Source: Burhinus oedicnemus (Eukaryota > Chordata > Aves > Charadriiformes > Burhinidae). From it: 64,000 nucleotides of DNA. Location of the stretch: the NCBI GenBank assembly GCA_008921705.1, contig VFFE01009063.1, forward strand, positions 171,766-235,765, given 5' to 3'. Below the pieces are notes generated by a model, which saw only the letters and a list, made by a program, of their open reading frames with translations, was not told where the DNA came from and searched no databases. Shown one piece after another: positions 10,501-20,213 of this stretch. The position numbers and the translations under genes are program-made. Position 1 is the first letter of the stretch, and each line of letters starts with the position of its first letter.

Positions 10501-13500
10501 AATGGCCATTTCTTTTTCATGATGTACCTATTATGGACAGCCACAGCTCATCTCCTTGGGTTCAACTGAAATGGTTGCCAGTAGGATGCAGTCAGACTGC
10601 AGAAAATCCAGAAGTCGTCTAAACGCGCTATTGACCATCAATAAATTAAGCAACCTGATCTAGTTGAAGATGTCCTTACTCGTTGCAGGGGGGGTTGGAC
10701 TAGATGACCTTTAAAGGTCTATTCCAACCCAAACTGTTCTAAGTACACCCCAAGCCACATCTATAGGGTCCAGAACCCAATCCCAAACGTTCATGTCTGT
10801 TGGGTGAACTTCATCCAACCTTGGCTCTACAGCTAGGTTTTGCTAGGGGTTTTTTACCTACCTTGCTATCGATAAGTTTTCAGTTTCCTTAATTTGTTCC
10901 AGCCTCCGTGTTGTAGCTAGCACCAAGAACAAAACGAGATGTTAACGATTTCGGCAGCAGCAGATATTTCATTGAGCACAGAGCATCCACAAGAAAGGAT
11001 TCCCAGGTACTGGCAAGCATTTTTCTAATGCATCCCGAAACAGCTCCCAAACCGTTCCTCAAAAGTACATAAATGGCCAAAATGGGCAACAAGTAGAGGA
11101 AAAGCTGGTGCCTGTGCAGACCGCAGAGCGAGCAAACACACAGCGGAGGAAGCTACAGTCTCAACCGTGGCTTAATTTCCTATTCTGCCCCAAATCCGCT
11201 TGATTCAGGAGCGTTTCCCGCGCTCAGCACCCCTCCCTTCACCCTGCGAGACGCCCTGGGAAGGTCGTCAGCTTGGGTCAGGCTGGGCTGAAGCAAAGTC
11301 TCGTAGGGGGGGTTGTGGGGCTCGGGCTGAGATCGGTCCCAGGGAGAGAAGTGGCCCAGCAGAGCCCATCTGCAGACGGTGACATTTAATACAGACCCCG
11401 TCAGCAGCTCGCTTCAGGATAAAAATCAAAAGGTCAGCACCTAACCCGACTTGCCGCAGGAAGCAGTAAGGAGGTGATGATGAATGAGTCACTCCTATCG
11501 ATTCGGGTTCACCCACACTGTTGTTTTCACGGGGCGAGCAGAGTTGCTTGAAGAGCCCAGGTTAATAAGGCGTTGCGTTGCAGAGACAGCGCTCTGGTCA
11601 TTTATTTTCAATGCAAAGGGAGATTATTTCCTAGAGCTCAGAATTCACGTCGCTAGAAGCATCTAAGGTGGCTTTGACATCTCGGTCTAATATCACTTCA
11701 CAGCCTGGCTTCCACGTCACCCTTTTGTTTTTACTTCCCCCCCAATTCGGTGCACGCAGGACCCCCCACCCCCAACGCCGGAGCCCCCTGCAACGTTCAT
11801 ACTCACTGGAATGGGATCGAATCACCTCAAACCTCTGCTGGCTTTCGAGCCTGGAAAAAAAATAGAGGTACAACCTCAGCGGAATGCTGGGGTCTATGCC
11901 AAGGAAAACAGATGCAAGAGAGCTCCCTGGTTGGCGAGAGGAGGGAAGAAGAGAGCAGCGCCTCCATGCTGGGCTTGGCGACATGCCGAGGTGCATCGCT
12001 CAGCGCATCAGGCAGCACCCACGCGAGCCGGGAGCAGTTTCCCGGGCTCCTCTTTGACCCTTCAAAGTCAAGATGTGCTTGTGGACCACTGGCAGAGCCG
12101 CCAACATCAGCTCAGGGAAGGACCCAGGGATGAGGAAAACATCATTTAGGGTAATTCCTACTCCGAGAAGTTACGCGATAGGTAAGGCCAGAAGAGCATT
12201 TTCACCCACAAAAAACTGAGCGTTCACCCCACGAAATGGCGTCAAACCCCACCGCTTCACCTCTGCTGCTGTCCCTGCCCCACCAACCTCCCTTAACATC
12301 AACCGGAAAAAAATAACATACGTGATCAACAATAAAAATGACACCTATGCCCAATAATCTCCTTAGTTTTTCGTTAACAGGAGAGCTGCTCTTCAGAGCA
12401 CGACAGGATTCAACAGCTCCTCTACTGCGGGTGCACACAGGCACTTACTGACTGATTTTGGGACCCTGAAAGTGTCACTTCCCCCCCACACACCTTCCAT
12501 TCGGGTCACCCCCCTGTCCCAAGCCGGTGTTCACAGCACGGGGCTGGCGGGGAGATGAGGTGTCAGGCAAAGGAGCTCATTGCCAAGTCCGCAAATACAC
12601 AGAGTTAAACCACTTTGCTCACAAAAAGCCCAAACTAACCCAAACCCGATCTCGAAAAAGAGCAGACAATACCACGAGCCAGAAGTCAAACCATCTAACC
12701 CAGGTACAAATTTCAAGGAGTCGGGATGATTCAGTACCAGCCCGTGGGGGACGGAGTCTGCGCTGGCTTTTCCATGCCTCTCCGATGGTCCCCACCAAAA
12801 CCTCTCCCCCGGTCCCGGGGGAAGCGAACACCCCGACCCCATGGGGGCCTTCGCAGAGCCCCTTTGCACCACGTTTGCCCCTATATCAAAGGTTATGAGC
12901 CAGCTTTTTTTTTATTTTTTTCTTTCTTTATATCATTTAGCTGTGGTTTGTCTGTTGCTGAAGGAAATAAGGGGGTGTGCGTGTGCGTACGATGCATTTC
13001 CTTCGCTGCCTGTGCTGCCGGTCGGTGGTTGCTCTGGCACGGGGTCCCACCAGCCAAGGGCTGGGTCTCGTTTATGAAGGGACCAACCTTTCTACCTCAT
13101 CTCGGGGCACGACGGCACGGGATAAGGACTTGCCCTTCCAATTCTCCCAGACCTTTTTCCAACTAGTTAATGACTCACGGGCATCACGGGCAGAGCTTCG
13201 GTTTCATTTTGGATCATTCTTTGGGAAGGCATTGCCCCTTCGGCAGTGCCCTGGGCTGGGGCACGCCGCCCTGCACGCCCCGATCCGGCATTATTTTATT
13301 TTATATAAATCCAGATTTCAGTTGCGAGGCATGGAGCAGGTCTGGCTCCGGCCTAGGTGAGGTTTTTGGGGGAGAAGAGCAATTGTAGAAGGCAACTTAC
13401 GGGCTCCTCCGCTCGCTCGGCTGCTTCTCCCGCTTGGTAGCTGGAAGACAAGGAGGGGAAAAAAAAAAAGCTCTCAGAAAAGGATGATTTGGGACTTAAA

Positions 13501-14265
13501 GATCAGAAAGACCAATAAAACACCTTCACAAAACTTCTTCAGCCGGGAGCACGAGAGGACAGTGGAGGCAGCGAGCAGCGGTTGCGATAGGGTTTTGGTT
13601 TTTTTTTTAAACCGTGTCTAAAGCATAGTATTTGTCTCGTACACCACAAAGCCAGCAAGCCATTCCTCTCCCCAAAACGCCACCCTGCAGCCTCTCTCCC
13701 CCAGCAAAGCCCACCCAGTGCTCCGAGGTGGGCTCGAACCCCCACTGGGGTGGGTGCTGGCCCCAGTCTCTTTGTATTTAATGTATATATCAATATATCC
13801 CCCAGGCTCTCTCCTTCCGGGCCTGCCCGTCCCAGAGCCTCCGCAGGACTTGTGCGTGCGGAGATGCTCCTCCTGGGTGGATTGTCCCAAAGCCACCCAC
13901 CACGGTGCCCACGGAGAAGGGTCCGCAGCCCACGGCGCTGCACCCCCCCTGGGGAAGGGGTGCTGCAGGGTCGGGGGGGGTCCTTCCCCCCCAGCTGCTC
14001 CCTGGCCACCAGCAGACACCCTTCCCAGCTCAAGTTGGGAAGCATCCCCGCGGGGGCAAAGCTCCACACAGCTGAGCAGGACCAAACCCACCCGGAGGGG
14101 ACATCCCAAGAGGAAAAGGGCTGTGTCCGCTGTGACCCCCTCCCCAGCCCAGCCCGGGGCCACGGGAAGGACCTTACCGGAGAGCTGGCACTTGACGCAG
14201 AGGCTGATGGCGGCTCCCAACAGCATCAGCGCGGCGGCCGCCCACAGCAGCTCCAGCTGCGCCAT
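4427..14265 (-). CDS. LAT2: LAT2 (NTAL/LAB) transmembrane adaptor
   Basis: LAT2 is a plasma-membrane adaptor of B-cell and mast-cell receptor signalling. Its tyrosines are phosphorylated by Syk/Src-family kinases and recruit Grb2. Eleven coding exons (14265-14178, 13440-13401, 11850-11807, 10916-10862, 10216-10173, 9053-9015, 8429-8399, 8254-8199, 6329-6264, 5462-5394, 4515-4427) join in frame to 206 residues; the human protein has 243. Residues 1-5 are followed by a hydrophobic segment (6-22) and then CVKC with Cys23 and Cys26, matching the human CVRC palmitoylation site. The tail carries five Y-x-N Grb2-type motifs at Tyr98, Tyr121, Tyr141, Tyr162 and Tyr190. Closest matches to human as I recall it are RYQNF, the EPISLDYYN block, NSYQNV, DYENSAAIHVW and DEPDYVN. 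A small exon equivalent to the human segment between NSYENV and DYQNS may be absent or missed. EIF4H lies upstream on the same strand, as in human 7q11.23. Confidence 0.9.
5394..5462 (-). CDS. LAT2: LAT2 coding exon 10
   Basis: 69 nt encoding VTDDAVDYENSAAIHVWK and onward. It matches human ESEDYQNSASIHQWRES and carries Tyr162. Acceptor CTCTTCTTAG, donor GTATGT. Confidence 0.9.
6264..6329 (-). CDS. LAT2: LAT2 coding exon 9
   Basis: 66 nt encoding EKEEDSNSYQNVIV and following residues, with the Tyr141 Y-x-N motif; human has DDDANSYENVLI. The donor is GTAGGT. The frame stays open past it to a second donor (AAAAAG then GTATGT) near 6220, a possible longer splice form. Confidence 0.88.
7441..7585. 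repeat. Homopolymer-rich A/T tract
   Basis: Runs of A, T and C of up to a dozen bases in the LAT2 intron between exons 9 and 8. Low-complexity sequence with no coding content. Confidence 0.6.
8199..8254 (-). CDS. LAT2: LAT2 coding exon 8
   Basis: 56 nt encoding EPISLDYYNCVRFFTPPN, the best-conserved block of the gene (human DPIAMEYYNWGRFSKPPE). It holds the Tyr121-Tyr122-Asn123 motif. Acceptor CTTCTCGCAG, donor GTAAGG. Confidence 0.92.
8399..8429 (-). CDS. LAT2: LAT2 coding exon 7
   Basis: A 31-nt micro-exon encoding EDCLRGDAAYV, equivalent to human SEEAYI. Acceptor GCTTGCAG, donor GTAAGT. Confidence 0.8.
9015..9053 (-). CDS. LAT2: LAT2 coding exon 6
   Basis: 39 nt encoding GSRSEPRYQNFLT, which holds the first Y-x-N motif (Tyr98) and matches human SSRYQNFSKG. 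Acceptor TTTTCCCCAG, donor GTAAAT. Confidence 0.85.
9349..9863 (+). mobile_element. CR1 LINE, 5'-truncated 3' end
   Basis: About 515 bp of the conserved 3' part of a chicken-repeat-1 element. Recognisable segments include GGACATGGACCTGTTGGAGC, CAGCCTGGAGAAGAGAAGGC and CTAGATGATCTTTAAGGTCC. It ends in the CR1-typical ATTCTATGATTCTGTG tail. It sits in the LAT2 intron between exons 6 and 5, antisense to LAT2. It carries frame breaks, as usual for dead copies, and has no reverse-transcriptase domain. Confidence 0.93.
10173..10216 (-). CDS. LAT2: LAT2 coding exon 5
   Basis: 44 nt encoding KTTEQLGASRRTGY after a strong acceptor (CTATTTCAG), with donor GTGAGC. It corresponds to the human segment beginning KDKLLQF. 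The residues are poorly conserved, so the call rests on phase and splice sites. Confidence 0.65.
10648..10742 (+). mobile_element. CR1 LINE 3' fragment
   Basis: About 95 bp resembling the last part of CR1 (AGCAACCTGATCTAGTTGAA, then GGTTGGACTAGATGACCTTT and TTCCAACCCAAACTGTTCTA). It is more diverged than the copy at 9349 and lies in the LAT2 intron between exons 5 and 4, in the same orientation as that copy. Confidence 0.85.
10862..10916 (-). CDS. LAT2: LAT2 coding exon 4
   Basis: 55 nt encoding TTRRLEQIKETENLSIA. Similarity to human is weak, but phase fits on both sides. A second GT four bases downstream (GTAAAA) is an alternative donor that would break the frame. Confidence 0.65.
11807..11850 (-). 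CDS. LAT2: LAT2 coding exon 3
   Basis: 44 nt encoding LESQQRFEVIRSHS, aligning with human LREDQQSFTGSRTYS. It has a long T-rich tract before the acceptor CCAG and the consensus donor GTGAGT. Confidence 0.8.
13401..13440 (-). CDS. LAT2: LAT2 coding exon 2
   Basis: 40 nt encoding ATKREKQPSERRS, a basic juxtamembrane stretch that aligns with human AKRSEKIYQQRS. Acceptor GTCTTCCAG, donor GTAAGT. Confidence 0.85.
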
Positions 14266-14283
14266 GGCCCGGCCGCATCCAGC
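14178..14283 (-). CDS. LAT2: LAT2 first coding exon (membrane anchor)
   Basis: Starts at an acceptor-like TGTTTCAG with 18 nt of 5' UTR; ATG at 14265-14263. It encodes residues 1-29: the short extracellular end, the Leu/Ala-rich transmembrane helix and the CVKC motif. The donor is GTAAGG. The acceptor implies at least one non-coding upstream exon. Confidence 0.9.
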
Positions 14284-15258
14284 CTGAAACACAGCGGCGA
14301 GGGGATCCCCATGAGCACGGGGGGGCTGCGTGCCCACCGCTCGAAAAGCCTTTACACCCCCACCCCCCAAGCAGCCATGTGCTCTCTGCCTCTGCGCCCC
14401 CAAAGAGCCGGGCTTTGGGAGACTTTAGGGTTAGATTAATTCCCAGGGGGCGGCGGAGGCAACGTCCGTTCTCCGAGCTGCTCCGCTCCGAGGGGTCGCA
14501 CACACGCAGGAGGAGCCGAGCACACCCCGGCGCCCACCCCAGAGCCGGACCTTCATTTCGCCGCAGGGATGGAGAGGAGGCTCACGGGCTTGTCCTCGGC
14601 ACATCGGCACAAGGAGGAAAAACCCACTCGGATGTCCTCGCTCCCGATCCCGCAACCTATGTTCCCCGTCATCAAACGTTAATCAGCAGATATTATCTTT
14701 TAACGTTCAGAAGAGAGGGCAAGACGAGAGGCGCTTTGAAATATTCACAGCCGCCCAGACCTTTGTACGAGGCGCTCCGGTTATTTCCCTGCAGCGCAGA
14801 ATTACTTTAAATGTTAAATTCCACACACTTTTTCCTGCGCTGGGCTGGCTCAGACACCAGCTCTTCCCTTCCTTTCCATGACAGGCTCTTCCACAAACAG
14901 CAGCTAACATTTCGTAATAATCAGCATGATTTGGCTTCGATTGCTTCCTTTAAAATACAAAACATCCTATAAATATCACCGAAAACAGCCTGCTGGCACT
15001 GGGAAAGATCGTTTAGCCCATTCCTATTCCCCAGGGCCAGATTTTCTTTACTTACAGATGATTTTCATTTATTTTCATTTTTAATAAACTTCTTTGGCCC
15101 CGGGGGATGGAGACGCTTCGACTTGCCAAAGGCCGGGATGTCGTTGCTCTGCCTGGCAGGAAGTTTTCCTACCACCTAACCTGACTCTGCCTTATTACCA
15201 TTCATGCCTGTATTGTATCGGTATAGCCGCTGTGGATGAAAAAAAGGAATTTTTAATA

Positions 15259-15300
15259 TATATATATATTAAATTAATAAGTAAAATAATTAAAAATCAT
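15259..15300. repeat. AT-rich low-complexity tract
   Basis: Short TA dinucleotide run (TATATATATAT) followed by AAT-rich sequence. No other content seen. Confidence 0.5.
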
Positions 15301-16241
15301 TAAACAAATATCAAGACAGCAGCCTGATTCTGCCCTGCTCAGCACCTTCTGCCTCCATTTGCGTAAGGCAGAATAAATAACATTTCCCTGCCCAAATTCC
15401 AAGCCAGACCGACAGCCCGTTCGCGCGGCGAAAAAACCGAAGGTCTCCTCACAGCAGCCGAGTCCCTCGGATGCCGGCGGGAGGTTTGCCGGCGGGTTTG
15501 GCATTGGAGTCCCCGTCCTACACCGGTGTCCTAATTGCCCGGGCACGGTGTAAATCATCGTGGGGCAGGGGAAGGAGGGGAAAGACAAGAGTGCCCCGTT
15601 TTTGCTCCAGACGGCCCCTCCAGCACAACCCCTGCCGGGAGGGAGCGATCGCCGAAGGACGGGATGGGACGGGCTGCCCGGGTTGGGTGCCGGCATCCTC
15701 TCAGCGGTGCCCGAACACGGTCTGGTCACCCAAAAGGGACCCTACGGCCAGCAGGATGTCGGCTCGGCTTCGTGACCATCCTTTCTGCTCCCTTCCAGGC
15801 TGCCTGGGCTCACGAGGCCACGGCAGCTCCCGGTGCTCGCTCCGCCGTGGCTTTGCTCTTTACAGACACCCCCACCCTCCGAGGGACCTTTCCCTGCAGA
15901 GTTTCTTGCGGCGCTTTCTGAAGAAGCTGGGATGAGTCGGTTTAGATCAACAACGTGCCCAGACCTCCCCACGGATCCACGCCGGAGGGGCAGGACCAGC
16001 ACCCCCAGCTGCAGCCGGGATGTTGGGGACGGAGCCTGGTCAAAACCACGTGGTTTCTCACATGGTTTTTTTCCTTGGCTCGACATCCCCCCTGGAAATC
16101 GTGAGCTGTGGATCATCTCTAAAGCATCCGCAAGAGGCAGCTAAGGGAAGTTGGCCCAAAGCTGGGGACCAAAATCCGTTATATGAAGGGCTGTAACACC
16201 GCCGGTTTGGGGGTTTTTTTGGTTATTGTTTATTGGGGGTG

Positions 16242-16297
16242 TTCCCCCCTCTCTGCCCTCCCCTTTTTTTTTTTCCCCCCCCTTTTTTTTTTTTTTT
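16242..16297. repeat. Polypyrimidine tract
   Basis: Nearly uninterrupted C/T run made of blocks of C and T of 7 to 15 bases, with a single G. A TTTTTTT and GGGGG stretch lies just before it. Such tracts are hard to sequence and can form triplex DNA; nothing functional is shown here. Confidence 0.75.
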
Positions 16298-17702
16298 AAA
16301 GGCCGGGCAGAGCTGAAGGCGCCCGACAACACTGACCTAGTTTGTACCTTTGTAGGACAGACCGCCGTCTCCCTTCTAGAGCCGGGTTTATTTCCGCAGC
16401 CCGGGCAGTAACGCAGCAAACCCGGGCTGCTCCCGAGCCCCTCGCCGGCCAGGAACACGGAAGGTGGTTATTTGCAGGGGCTGCGAGCTGGACACCGCAC
16501 GTCCCATCCCCATCACGGCATTCCCGGGTGAAAGCTCCCGCGGGCACCGAGTCACAAGCCCGCCACCAACCCGGCGGTTATCATTTGTGTTCACCGAAGA
16601 GCCAAGTCCCTGGAAATCCCGCCTTTTGGTACAAAACCTCCAAAAAGGAGCTGATGGAGGAAGGTGACGAAGAGATTTATGACAAGCAGAAGGCTGGAGG
16701 CACGCACTCCCGGCTGGCGGGATATAAATAAAATATTTGGAAGGCTGAACGTGCTTTCCCTGTTCTCCGCCTTGGGGAGACGGTGCGGAGAATAAACGGG
16801 CTGGAGCCACGGAAGGCTGCGACGAGGCCCCAGTATATCAGGAGGACGCAGGGAGTTATCATCAGCCCCGCTTTGGAGATGCTGAACTCGGAACGCAGGG
16901 AGGAAACAGGCTCCCGTCTGGTTTCGGCTCTTTGGGAGGAAAATTGAGAGAGTGGCAAAATGCCCTCTTCTCTCTATACACTTCTCTCTTCTCCTTTTAT
17001 ACATTGGGTTTTTTTTCCCCTTTTTGTGCCGGTAGAAGTTTCTCCTCGCATGAGGACGTTGGTTTGGCCACGGTGCGTGTCCCCGGCAGCGAGCGCTGCC
17101 CAAGCACCGCGGCCCTATGAAATTCCCCCTCCCGGTGCAGTCACTCAGAATAAGCGATTCCAGGGAGAGCCGGAGGCTGGATGAAGTCATGCTCTCCGCG
17201 GCACGGCCCCTCTCCTGCGAGGGGGAAGCTCGTCCTCCCCAACAGGGCGGCTTTTTTTACGGTCTCAGATATTTTTAGCGATTAGAGAAACAAGCTTTTT
17301 TTTTTTTTTTAAAAAAAAATAAAATTGGGAAGAACTAATGAACTTGCAAAAAAAGAGCATTCGCTCGGTACGTGCTGGGTCTCCTCAGCCCGGCTGCCGG
17401 CGTGGAAGGTTTCTAGTCCGAAATTAAGGATTAAAGCCAGTAACGGGGCTCCGCGCACACCGCCAAGGGAAGGTTGTTTTGTCAGGGGAGACTGAAAGGT
17501 CTCTCGCTTTTAGGTCTACGAAAGCGGAGGGTGAGAGGACCCGGACATTCCCTCTCCATCTGTCCCAGAGAAACAGCCAAGCGAGAAAAACTGTTTAAAT
17601 TTAAGTAAGACAACGCCGGCATAAAAAGGAACGGGTATAAGCTGGATACGCACAGGTTGGAAATAAAGTTCCTACTGGAGGGAAAAATCTGGAAGAACTT
17701 TC

Positions 17703-17722
17703 NNNNNNNNNNNNNNNNNNNN
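17703..17722. other. Assembly gap (20 N)
   Basis: Twenty N bases followed within ten bases by a run of about 14 C. Open frames drawn through this point are not meaningful. The true gap length is unknown. Confidence 0.99.
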
Positions 17723-19540
17723 GAGAACCCCCCCCCCCCCCCAAGTCCATACTGCAAGATAAAGACCAAAATCGCAGGTTTACATCACGTATTCAACCTC
17801 TTTGTTAAAAAAAAAAATGCCCCGAAGGCAAATATAGACCAGTCATCTTCTCTCCTCTCCAGAAAGTTTTGTGGTCTGCACCAGTTTGCAATAAATTAAG
17901 GCTAATTCGGACCCATTGGATGAGTCACCGGCATGAAATATAAAGCGGAGGGTTTATTTAAAACCTCGCCATATGAAATTCGGCGCACGGACTTGCCGAA
18001 CAGATGCAACACTCAGCTTGACTCAATGTCTCTAACATTTCTAAGAAAAGAAACACTACTTTCTGTTTGTCTACGCTGCACAGATTGCCGCAGAAAGTTC
18101 CGTCACTTTAGAAATTCAAGTCTCGGCTCAAGGAAGCTCCTGTGGTTGGAACCACTTTAATGAGCCGCGTTGAGCCTCCAGAAAAGCTCCTTTCCAGAGG
18201 CCTGCACATCCCGGTTCCTACCGCATTTTATGCCAGCGTAACTTTTCTTAAGAAGCAAGGCGCTACAGCACAGATAAAGTCTGGTTTTGTACAGCGATTC
18301 ACGCTTTATTTTATGCCGGGGGAGCGGTAGATGCATTTTGGTAGAACATAGGACAAGAGGGAAATTGGAATTGGTAAAAAAAAAAAAATAATCAACTTTC
18401 AGAGAGATTATCGCTTTATAAAACGCTTTTAAAAAAAAAAAAAACAACAAACCTCGGGCGGAAAAAAAACCAGCGCAAAATCCTAATCGCAACACGCGTG
18501 GCAGCGTCAGGAGGGAATTCACAGAAATATCCCGTATTTGTCCTTAACCTCCCCCCCACCCCCAGGCAGCACCAAAGCCACGCAGCGTCCTTCGCCTCCG
18601 CTGCCGAGTCCGGGGGGACGCCACGTTTGGAACTGCAGATATGGGCAACCCACATGGAGGCAACTAAGTACTGCTGCGTACCCCGGAGCAACGAAAATGA
18701 GCCAATATCACCCCAGATTATCCCGCAATTATCCCGTTTTGCTAAAGCGTCCACCTCATGGCCCATATTACGCTGAACATTGATCACGAGAGAAAACTGA
18801 TGCAAAGACAAAGCTCTTTTGTGCCTAGGATTAGGAACCGCAAGCACTTACATGCAGTAAAATAAATATATTCATATACGCGATGCCAGTCAGCTCCGAA
18901 ACCAATGGAAAACCCAGAAAGCGTAGTTAAAGTCAGATATTTTGCCAGATTGGGCTTTGGAGGGGGAAACAGCACGGGCTACAGCCGTCCCAGATGCTAT
19001 AGGCAGGAGCCAGAAGCAGGATTTGGGATGAGGGTAGCTCAGCTCAGCCTGAACCTTCCGGAATTTTTTAGTAGATGTGAATACAGAAATAATGTGATTT
19101 TTAAAAAAAAAACAAAAAACAAAAAAAAGCCGTGCTGCCATCAGCAGATGGGGTGGGGAGATGTAAAGAGCAGTATCGTAAAACGGGCAGTCGGGGTTGT
19201 ATGGGACAGACCCTCGCGTTGGTTCCAGAGGGGTGGAAGCGCTGCCGAGAAGAGATATTTGGTGATTTTCATACCTCGGAGCTGGCCGGGTGAGGGCCGC
19301 GAGCAGCAGCCAGGAGTAACGTCCAACGTGTTGCTTTTCCGAGGGGTTTTGCAGGGATGACTTTGAACCCTCTTTAAAAGGCTCACCGAGATCTAGCCCA
19401 GGATCTCGGAGCTCACCGACATCAGTGGGACACCCCACCTGCCCCGAAGCCTTCACAGGAACCCCGCGTGCCCCCGGGGCACCTTCCTCTTCCCATCCCT
19501 CCCTCCCTCTCCCCATCCCTCCCTCCCTCTCCCGCCTTAC

Positions 19541-19640
19541 CCGCAGCCTCAGCCGCTCTCCCCCGTCCGTCCCATCTCCTCCTGCATCTCACGGCCGCAG
19601 GAGCCGGTTCCTCCAGGGCTCGTTAGCCAGTTTCTGGTTT
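19541..19640 (-). other. Possible non-coding first exon of LAT2
   Basis: On the minus strand a GC-rich segment ends at a good donor (GGCTGCGG then GTAAGG, GT at 19540-19539). LAT2's first coding exon begins with an acceptor at 14284, so an upstream non-coding exon is required. This is the best candidate I found, at a distance of about 5.2 kb. The left end of the exon (start of transcription) is not defined. Confidence 0.25.
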
Positions 19641-20180
19641 CCTGTCATCATCTGAATCATTAACCCCAACATCCGCCGCTCGGCCGGTCAGCCCCTCGCC
19701 GGTTCGCGAGAGGGACCCGCGGGCGGCGCTTGCACAAACTCACTCCCGGCAGCTTCTTGCAGGAGCTTTTCGGTTTATCGGCCGCGGGGAGAGGAAGAGG
19801 CTCGGGTGGCGAGGAACCACGCAAGCCACCGAGGTCCCTTCCCAAGCAGCCCTCACTTGAGGTTCAGCTGGGGCTGGTGCCCCCCAAAAAGAGTTCGAGT
19901 TTCCTTTAGGCAAAGAGCCTTTGCAGGATTTAACACCGCACGCTGGAGGCAGCGGATGCTGCCTGGAAAAACGCACAGCGGATAAAGCAAATAGCAAGTC
20001 CTCTCTTAGTTTTTACATAAAAAGACGATATCAAGCCTCAAAAAAAGCAGCAAATGGCCTGAGGTCACCATTGCTAATGGCCAAACCCGGAGCTCCTGTC
20101 CAGAGCTGGAAGAATAAAACTATTTCTTACGCTTCAGCGGCGGCAGCGTGCAGACATCAGGCACCGTTTCACCGTACTCT

Positions 20181-20213
20181 TTAATAAATAAATAAATAAA
20201 TAAATAAATAAAA
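20181..20213. repeat. (AAAT)n microsatellite
   Basis: About eight copies of the tetranucleotide AAAT/ATAA followed by an A-rich stretch. Intergenic. Confidence 0.9.

Noticed and set aside
13618..14403. 261-codon minus-strand open frame containing LAT2 exon 1
   Set aside because: Only its first part is LAT2. The donor GTAAGG at 14177 ends the exon and the rest is intron; the next coding exon at 13440-13401 fits by phase.
16591..17190. 199-codon minus-strand open frame
   Set aside because: No recognisable domain, no splice-consistent neighbours and near homopolymer-rich DNA; most likely chance.
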